Assembly (NCBI GenBank): GCA_033977485.1
Contig: CM066994.1
Location: forward strand, 115,964,458-116,028,457
DNA: 64,000 nt
DNA from: Hydrangea macrophylla
Taxonomy: Eukaryota; Streptophyta; Magnoliopsida; Cornales; Hydrangeaceae
Direction: 5' to 3'
Positions 55,470 to 64,000 of the stretch are shown one piece after another. The stretch's first letter is position 1, and every line of letters begins with the position of its first letter. A model generated the notes under the pieces. The model was not told the DNA's origin. It did no database searches and worked only from the letters and a program-made list of their open reading frames with translations. The position numbers and the translations under genes are program-made.

Positions 55470-58420
55470 TTTCACACCCCAATCCGCCTTGGGCGGATTA
55501 GGACATGTGTAACAATGCCCACACACCAAAACATCCTCTAATTACTAATAAAAACATGAATTAAACCTCATAAATAACTTTGTTAAGACAAAATAGCTCC
55601 AAGGGCTAAATGGTCTTTAAAAAATATAGCTAAATTTTATATCAAAAGATAGCCCTTTAAGTGTGGGTTCCAACGCAAAAAACAGCGCACGAATCCGAGT
55701 TTTTTAGAAAGAGTTATGTCCATTTTCGTAAAAGTCGACGGTTGAGAAAAATAGGAGCAGATCGATCCAGCCACAAAATCTGGATCGATCCGATAATGCA
55801 AATTCTAACATAGCTCCCCCGAAAAGCCCGGATCGATCCACGGCAAAGGTCAGATCAATCCGGCTTCTGCAGAATTGATTTTCTGCTGCAAAATCTATGT
55901 TTTACAAGATTAAACACTTCCAAATCAAACCAAATTTTATGGAAACATCAAAAATTATTTCAAAAACATTTGTAAGTGTCTCCATACCATCTCCAAACAT
56001 TATAGGAGTTTCCCAAATTAGTTTTCAAGACTTCATTAACTATTAACATACACAAAACTCATATTGCTCCAACTAAGAGCTAAAGCATGCATTATAACCT
56101 CATTTCCAACCCAAAGCTAAACATGTACACTCAAACAAGAGATCTAAGCTCAATTTATATCAAAATTCCCTAGCCTCCCATGTCTCTTCCAACACACATA
56201 ACTTGGGACTTACAAGAGAAATCCAAAACATAAGGCATAACTTGTTACGCCTCGGAACCGCACATACGGTAATAGATCACGTGGCACTCCACCAAAGCAC
56301 GTCCCATGCCATTAAAGTTCCACAAAAAAACACATTAGCAAAGATTTTGACTCGTGAACTCAACACTCTTGAAACATTTTCCAAAGGATTTTACAAATAC
56401 ATATCCAAACACACCCTAACGAAGTTCTTTTTCGAAACCAACACTTTTGTAGTTTAAAGGGATCCCAAAGGCACCCTCATGCTTAATTAGAAGTAAAGCA
56501 AAACACCCAAAGTGGTAAAACCAAAAGAGATTTAGAGGGGTTTTTGACCGATCAAACTGCCCCTTTCGATCGATCAAATGATCCCCTGGCAGAATTCCTC
56601 CCTGTTGCAGAATTTTGCATAGAGATCACTTAACAACTTCAAGTTTATATAACTTTGAAATATTCTAAACATTAAGTTTACTTCCAAAACATGTCAAAAC
56701 ATTAATTAATCAAAGTCTTGGACTCCATGAGTTTATTTTTACCATTAAACAAGTTAAAGCAAGCTTGAATACAAATTCATTAACATAGTTGAACTCTTAG
56801 AGTAAAACTCCGAGTTCGTCGCCTAACCAGACCAAGCAAGGTAAAAAGAGTGTGCAACCTTCCCAAACTAGACCAACAGAGCGTAATTCATTTATTACAA
56901 AAGCTAAGCTTGTTAACAATCTATCACTTGAACCTTATATCCAAATTTACATAAGCTACCAACTAATAAGCATAGCCGTGAAATCATGATACACACTTAA
57001 CTTGATCACATGAGTTAATAAACCAACTACTAACATGAACTTTCTGAATTTAAAGCTAGCTACCTCCATATTACAAACTCAACTTCACAACAACATGAAA
57101 CTATTAAGACCATCATCAACCATTTCCCAAAATCCCACGCAACCTTACCGTCTCCATTTTTACTTCTTCAATGCATCTCCTTTATCACCTACAATGGTTA
57201 TTCAATAACCACTACACTATATAAGCTATATGCTTGTGAATAACAACAATTATGCACTTGAATAATAGACATACTCAATCTCATCTTTTACACGTAACTA
57301 TAGTCTCTGGGAATGCAAGTAACGGCCACCCTTTTACCCTAGTCCGCGACTACTCCATTAGTCCACACGACTAGCCGAGACCCCCACCTCTTTCTTTCAG
57401 GCATGCGACCTCATGGCCAATTGGCACCTAATCTCATAACTCGATGACAAGCATAAGTTTCCCTTTAACCCATATATACAACTCAACATGCTTATATAGT
57501 CATTATATTATGCAATTTCACAAATTATACATGAGCTACCAAAATTACTCTAAATATGTGAATTTACGCTAAGTAGACATGCTTATCATCACAAAGATAA
57601 TCTCAATCATCCAATTATCCAAATTCCATAATTATTGTCACTCACCTCTTGGTTTTCGCTCCTAATCGCAGAGTTAAGATCCTAGTTTGCTCCAAATATA
57701 ATTTGTATACAAAAACTATAAGTATGACAAAGCCCCCAAATTGGGTCGCAGAAAAACTGTCTCAAAAATCAATAAGATTGATACCTACACATTAGACTCA
57801 CCTCTAAGAGTCTGAATATGTATCCTGTTTCGAAAATAAATGTCAAACGACACCTCGTTTGGCGTCGGCGTAATTCCGTCGAGATTTTGGTACAAATTCA
57901 TTTTCTCCGTAAATGTTTTGATGTATTGATTTGGAAGAAAAAGGCTCTTGATGAGTCATTTGCCACATGTCGCTCAACATGTGACTTCAATTTTCTAATT
58001 CTATTATGACCTCCCCATAGTTTAACTAATTTTGCAATTACACCTCTGCTAGTTATAAAACTTATTAAAACTATCCCAAACTTAAATGAGTGTTTCTCTA
58101 TTTCACGTATGGGTCCCATAAGTGGTCCCACATAATATTATGGAGTTGCTAATTAATCTACTAATTATGCAACGTGTCCAATTCGCTCTCACAAAGGTAT
58201 CCCTAACGGACCATAGAAGTGGTCTCTAACAATTAACAAGTTATTAAAACTACACAATATAATAATCACATATGCCTTAATAAACATTTAAGCACATAAG
58301 AATTATCCCACTTATCTGTCTCATCACACGGGGAACTATCATAACTTTCCCAAACTGGGACTGCCACATTGGCTTAATAACTGGGTTCCCAACTGGACAG
58401 CCCTAAATAACTGGGTTACA
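55470..58420 (-). mobile_element. Gypsy LTR, minus orientation (second unit)
   Basis: From TGTAACCCAG at 58420 (minus) to GGGGTGTGAAA at about 55470. It shares the landmarks of the solo LTR at 44366-46888 in the same order (GGTCCCATAAGTGGTCCCAC at about 58110, GGTTATTCAATAACC at about 57196, ATCGATCC array, ACATGTGTAACAATGCC at about 55501). It apparently truncates the LTR at 58421-59866. The left terminus is decayed and no target duplication is certain. Confidence 0.55.
55757..55870. repeat. ATCGAT-centred palindromes in the second LTR
   Basis: CAGATCGATCCAG, CTGGATCGATCCG, CGGATCGATCCAC and a decayed CAGATCAATCCG; a further TTCGATCGATCAAA lies at about 56569. Equivalent to the array at 44672-44785 but more mutated. 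Confidence 0.75.
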
Positions 58421-59866
58421 TTAGGAACTAATAGACATATTCACATATCTACAACCCACATACCCAACCCGTCGTGCGGTACCTGCGATGGTTATTCAAT
58501 AACTACAACAGAAAATATATTTTCTTTTAAGCTTTCGCTTAGTGAGAGAACTAATCATGCTATTGGAATGATTAACATGTCAATGCAACAATCATCATAA
58601 ACATCAACAAATTGTTCTCTGGAAAGTCATGTAATTCTAGCCACCACCCCCAGGTCCTTCTTCTTGGATCTTTATCAATTTTGGACGCATATAGCGTATC
58701 ACACACTCTCGTGACCCCGAAGGCATCACCGTTATTTCATTGTGGTCGTCACCATGCCCCACTCTTGAGGGCTTCCTATCCCTTACATATGGGATCTATA
58801 AATGGTGACCACTACTTGACTTCCCTTTGATCCATATAAGCATATAAGCAACTTAGCATATAAATATAGCAATTTTCACACCATTGACATCCTTTACTCA
58901 AATTTATCATAATCAAAGCTACACAAACATGAATTTAGCATTCTAGGATAACAATTATCACATTAACACATCTAAACACCAAATTTAGGATTAGAACACT
59001 CACCTCCTCAATTCTTAACCAATTAAGCTCCTAGAATCCAATTTCAAGCTAGAATCAAACCCACGTCTTGTTCTAGAGTCAATCCTACATGGTTTTAATA
59101 CACCAAAAGTTAACAACCAAGAATGATCGTAGGAAAAATGTTACCGAAAATGAAAGCTAAAGACGTGCATGTGATCCTCTTACCTCCACGAGTCCAAAAA
59201 TGGTCTCGGTTTACAATCCGACGTCGAACGGAGAAGGAACGGCAAGAAACATCGTTGGAAATCCGTCGTCTTCGTCGAGAGCTCTTGGTTCACTCCCTCT
59301 CTCCATTCCCAGCTGTGATCATCATAAGTGAGACACATATGCAAGCATGCATATATGTTTTCATGCCTTTTGTTTATTTCATTTTACACCCCCAAACTTT
59401 CTTTAAGCTTTACTATGAAATCCCCATGTTACTTATATTAACTACCCACATTTTCTAAAGGGATTTAATCTATGTCCCGCGTGGGTCCCAAACATGGTCC
59501 CACATATAATATGAGGTTGTTATTAAACCTACCAATTATGAACCATATTCATAAACGTCCTCATATGGGTACCCAAACTGGTCCCCTTTTCCTATCATAA
59601 GACATAATAATATATTTAAACATTTAAACAAGTAAATATATAAACATATAATGACATCTAAATGTAAATTATATTAACTAGACCTGCATTGGGCCCTACT
59701 TTTATATCAGTCCTACCTATCACATGACTTTTTTCTGTGTCTGCATTTGAACACATTTTTACCTGTGGGTTTATAACCCCACCTTACACCATCTTATGCA
59801 TTAATTACCATTAATTAATATGTATTAATACCACATTAACCTTCTTTTCCAAGTATGGGTGTTACA
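58421..59866 (-). mobile_element. 3' LTR remnant of the decayed gypsy element
   Basis: Starts TGTAACACCCATACTTGG at 59866 (minus), directly after a purine tract. It carries the first about 1.4 kb of the LTR (CGTGGGTCCCAAACATGG, CACTCACCTCC, GTCACCATGCCCC, GGTTATTCAATAAC). The remaining U5 side is replaced by the second LTR at 58420. Confidence 0.7.
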
Positions 59867-59885
59867 TTTCTCCCTCTCTTTTAAG
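59867..59885 (-). other. Polypurine tract of the decayed gypsy element
   Basis: The minus strand reads CTTAAAAGAGAGGGAGAAA immediately before the LTR start TGTAACACCC. Confidence 0.7.
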
Positions 59886-59899
59886 AAGTTTGCCCCCAA

Positions 59900-62800
59900 A
59901 TTTATTCCTACCTCATCAGCTGAACAAGTGCGGGTATTTCTCTCTAATCTCATCTTCTCGCTCCCAAGTTGCCTTTTCAATGCTATGATTACGCTAAAGG
60001 ACCATGACTAACGGAATCGTCTTTATTCTCAACACTTGATCTTATGCCAAGAATCTGTACTGGATACTCAACATATGTCATATCTTCTCGAACTTCCAAT
60101 GATTCTGATTTTAGGATATGACTATTTTCTAAGACACAATGTCAGAGTATAGACACGTGGAATATGTTATGAACATATGCCAACTCTTGTGGAAAATCTA
60201 ATATGTAAGCTACTGGTCCCACCTTATTCAGAATCGAAAAAGGTCCAACATACCTTGGGCTTAACTCACCTTTCTTACCAAATCGAGTAATGCCCTTTGA
60301 AGGCAAAATTGCCAAGAACACGTAGTCCCAACCTCAAACTCCAACGGTTTCCTACCCGTGTCAACATAGCTTTTATGGTGACTTTGTGCCAATTGTAACC
60401 GTTGCTTAATCAATTTAACCTTGTCGGTTGTGATTTGAAAATTTTTCGGCCCTAGAAGTTGTTTTTTCCAACCTCTGTCCAATACACGGGCGATCTACAT
60501 TTTCTACCATACAATGCATCAAAGGCGCCATTCCAATACTCATCTAGAAACTATTATTATAAGAAAATTTAATTAGCGCTAAGTGAGTTCCCAATTAGCC
60601 TTGAAATCCATAACACAGACTCTAAGCATATCTTCTAGAATCTAAATAACCCGTTCCGACTGTCTGTCGATTTGCAGGTGAAAAGCCGTGCTAAAATGCT
60701 AAGCCATTCCCATTGCCCTTTGTTGCCCTTCCCAAAATCTGGAAACAAAGCGTGTGTCACGATCTGATACGACAGATACTAGTGTCCCATGCAATCTTAC
60801 AATCTCTTTAACATAAAGTTTTGTTAATTTTGTCGGGGCAGTAGTCTTAATCGGTAAGAATTGGGCTAATTTAGTCAACCAGTCAACGATCACTCAGATG
60901 CTATCATTAGATTTAGGAGACCTCGGCAATCCAGATATAAAATTCATCGTAATATGTTCCCATTTCCATTCCGGTATCTCCAATGGTTGTATCTCACCCA
61001 CGGGTCATTGAGGTTTAAGCTATACTAGTTGACACGTCATGCATTTGGCTACATGTTCGGCGACTTCACATTTCATTTCACTCCACCAATAGACTTCCCT
61101 CAAATCTCTGTACATCTTTGTACTACCCGGATGCACAGAATACCGAGTACCATGAGCTTCCTCCAAAATTCTCTCATTAAGGTTGCCAATATTAGACACA
61201 CATAACTGATTAATATATCATAGTACCCCATCATGCAAACTGAACTTTGGTCGCTTACCTTCAGATAAATCATCCACAATTTTTCTCAAGTTTGGATCCA
61301 AAAGTTGATTCGATTTAATCTCCCGAATCAAATCAGGTTGTTCCACAATGGCAGCTACCAAACCACCTTCCACTCTAGGAATAACCCCGAGTTCCAATCG
61401 TTCAAATTCCCTAACCAGCCCTTCTTGTGCCATCAAAACACATGCCAAACTTTTGATGATTTCCGGCTTAAAGCATCAGCGACTACATTCACCTTACTCG
61501 GGTAATATTGAATTTTGAAATCAGAATCTTTCATTAACTCTAACCATCTTCTTTGTTGCATATTCAGCTCCCTCTGAGTAACAAGTACTTTAAGCTCTTG
61601 TGGTCGGTGAAAATTTTACAAGTTTTTCCGTACAAGTAATGTCGCCAAATCTTTAAGGCAAAGATTACCGAGGCAAGTTCTAGGTCATCAATCGGGTAAT
61701 TCTTCTCGTGAGTTCTCAATTATTATGAAGCAATGACCATGTCCCCTTGCATAAGGATACATCCCAAACCTTAATGAAAAAGCGTCACTATAAATACTAA
61801 ATCCCCCTATACTTAATAGAATTGCAAGAATCAGAGCAGAGGTCAACTTACCCTTCAATGTCTGAAAACATTCCTCACATTCATTACCCCATTTGAATGG
61901 CACGTCTTTCCTCATTAGCCTTGTCATTGAAACCGCAATTCTCAAAAATTTTGAACAAACCTCCTATAATACCCAGCCAATCCCAAAAAACTACAATTTT
62001 CTAACACGTTGATTGGTCTCGTCCAATTTATAACGGCTTCTATCTTTTGCGGATCAATTGACATACCATCTTTGGAAATTACATGATCAAGGAAGGTAAC
62101 ACTTGATAACCAAAACTCACTTTTCTTCAACTTTCTGAATAACTACTTTTCTAGAAGACGTTGCAACACCATTCTCAAATGTTTATCGTGTTCTTTCAGG
62201 CTTTTTGAATAAATAGGGATGTCATCTATGAAAACAATAACAAATTCATCTAAATACGTTTTAAAGACTTAATTCATTAAGTCCATAAACACATCCAGTG
62301 CATTGGTTATCCAAATAGAATTACAAGAAACTCATAGTGGCCATATCGAGTTCTGAAGGTCGTCTTCTCAACATCCTTAGCTTTTACCTTCAATTGATGA
62401 TATCCTGAACTCAAATCGATCTTCGAAAACACCTGATCCCCTTGTAGTTGGTTGAATAAGTCATCAATCCGTGGCAATGGGTACTTGTTTTTTATGGTTA
62501 CCTTGTTGATTTCACGATAATCAATACACATCCTCATCGTCCCATTTTTCCTTCACACGAAAAGAACCGGTGTACCCCAAGGTGAACACTAGGCCGAATG
62601 AACCCCTTGTCTGGCAAATCTTATAACTGAATCTTCAATTCCTTCAATTCAACTAGAGCCATTCTATATGGATCGGAAAATAGATTGTATTTCTGGCATC
62701 ACATCTATGCCAAATTCGATCTCCCTCTCAATTAATACACTTGGAAAATCTTCTGGGAATACATTGGGAAATTCCCTAAGCACTGGTATATCTTCTAACT

Positions 62801-64000
62801 TTGGTTCGGTACTTCTAGTATCCAACACACTACAAAGGAAACCTTTACACCCCTTTTTCAGTAAATGACAAGCCTTAACGGCGGAGATGAGATAAGGTAG
62901 TGACACTACACCTACCCCTTGAAAAGAAAAGACTCGATGAGTCGGTACTTGGAATTCTACCCTTCTGTTCTCACAATCAATGACCACGTAATTCACTGAT
63001 AACCAATCCATCCCCAATATGACGCCAAAATGTTGAATTACTAATGGTACCAGATTAGTAATTAACACTTCATCATTAATTTGGATTTCACAATTCCTAT
63101 AAACCCCCGAACTTACCAAAGGTCTTCCCAATGGAACATCAAAAGATAAATCGTACTGTAAAAGCTCTAAGGGTACATTCATATTTTTAGTGAATTGGTG
63201 TGACACAAATGAGTGAGTAGAATCAAAATCCATTAACACATTAGCAGGTATTGAACATATAAGAACTTTAATTGGCACGACCGTATTAGCAACGGTGGTC
63301 TCCTCTGGTGTGAGTTGGAAATAACGACCCTAACATTGCTCCCTTACTTGAGATTGTTATGGTTAAGCTGGTCGTGGTATCGGTGCACTACTAGGGGTTG
63401 CACTAGAGCCTTCTTGTCTCGACTTATGACAGTTGCACATTCGGTGTCCAAATTCCCCATATGGCAAACCATTCCACTATCATCGGTAAGCCACATCGGA
63501 GTGTTTGGCCTTAGACCTGGACAATACCTTGCTATGTGCCCCATTTGTTGGCAATTGTTTCATATCATAATTGGTAGATTGCATACACCCCAATGGAACT
63601 TCCCACACATGTTATACCGCGGCTTGTTACTTCCACCACCGGAAGAACTTCCAAAACTTTATCTTTTTTAACACCCTTGACCACTGTATTGACTCGATCC
63701 CGGCCTCTTATTTTGCTAAATTGACGGTGCTTGTGAACCATGCTGATACCCCATATCTCTCTCAGCGATTGACGCCACATCCAATGCCTCCGCAACCTTC
63801 TCTAATTGTTGCATTGATACTTGGCGACAGATCTCATCCCTAAGCCCTGTCACAAACTTTCCAGTTTGGTCCTCTTAATTCAGTACTATGTTCTCAGCAA
63901 ATTATATCAAACTTGTGAATTTGGTAGAATATTCCCGAACTGTCATCCTACCTTGTTTTAGCTCCATAAATTCTTGAGCCTTCTGATCCTCGAATGATTT
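59900..64000 (-). pseudogene. Decayed gypsy gag-pol (continues past window edge)
   Basis: Minus-strand fragments in order from the right edge: Gag (about 64000-63880, FMELKQGRMTVREYSTKF), zinc knuckle ending GHIARYC (about 63540), protease region (63278-62664) whose active site reads DSTHSF where DSGATHSF-like wording is usual, reverse transcriptase (62537-62307: [33 protein letters not shown]), connection (62130-61942: [14 protein letters not shown]), RNase H remnant (61945-61688), a linker piece (61448-61218), integrase core (60893-60699: VRLHG, VSDRDTRF) and the GPF module (about 60250-60140: RYVGPF, VHNIFHVS). Frame changes and stops between almost all pieces show it is dead. It is the same broad chromovirus group as the young element but a different family. 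Its 5' LTR and primer site lie beyond the window. Confidence 0.9.

Overview
This window is nuclear DNA of a flowering plant, most likely a eudicot. Evidence: a multi-exon gene with GT/AG introns, plant Ty3/gypsy chromoviruses primed by initiator tRNA-Met, a tRNA-derived SINE, and hAT, PIF/Harbinger, Stowaway and Mutator-type small transposons in an AT-rich background. The species cannot be named from sequence alone. No bacterial, organellar, CRISPR or tRNA/rRNA genes were seen.

Left block (1-12.0 kb): three nested layers. A complete, very young Tekay/Del-type chromovirus (846-11359, LTRs of 2202 and 2221 bp, target duplication CTTCA) sits inside an older LTR of the same lineage (1-845 plus 11365-11433). 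That older LTR itself abuts a minus-strand LTR fragment with its own TATA box (11434-11996). The young element has one long gag-pol ORF (4599-9086) with all catalytic motifs visible. It also has an unusual acidic ORF between the primer binding site and gag (3216-4211, broken by one TAG).

Middle (12-40 kb): the only ordinary host gene is a seven-exon gene for a 248-residue membrane-anchored protein with a C-terminal J domain (25043-32679, plus). Around it and in its introns lie many short DNA transposons with identifiable target duplications, one SINE, one long-TIR Mutator-like element, and several chains in which (TA)n runs alternate with inverted-repeat elements.

Right block (40-64 kb): a pile of LTR fragments. 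It contains two minus-strand gene remnants, one a clear plant mobile domain (PMD) pseudogene. It also holds a solo LTR (44366-46888, TSD TGCTC), a 153-bp tandem repeat followed by a Tat-like LTR start (51107), and a decayed minus-strand gypsy polyprotein (about 59.9-64.0 kb) with its LTR remnants.

The most remarkable object is at 52080-55393. It is a 3.3-kb near-palindrome whose two arms are LTR 3' portions joined head to head at an array of the 10-bp palindrome CAATCGATTG. Both outer termini are LTR U5 ends, and a perfect 5-bp target duplication (CTGTG) flanks it. It looks as if integrase inserted a U5-U5 ended palindromic DNA.
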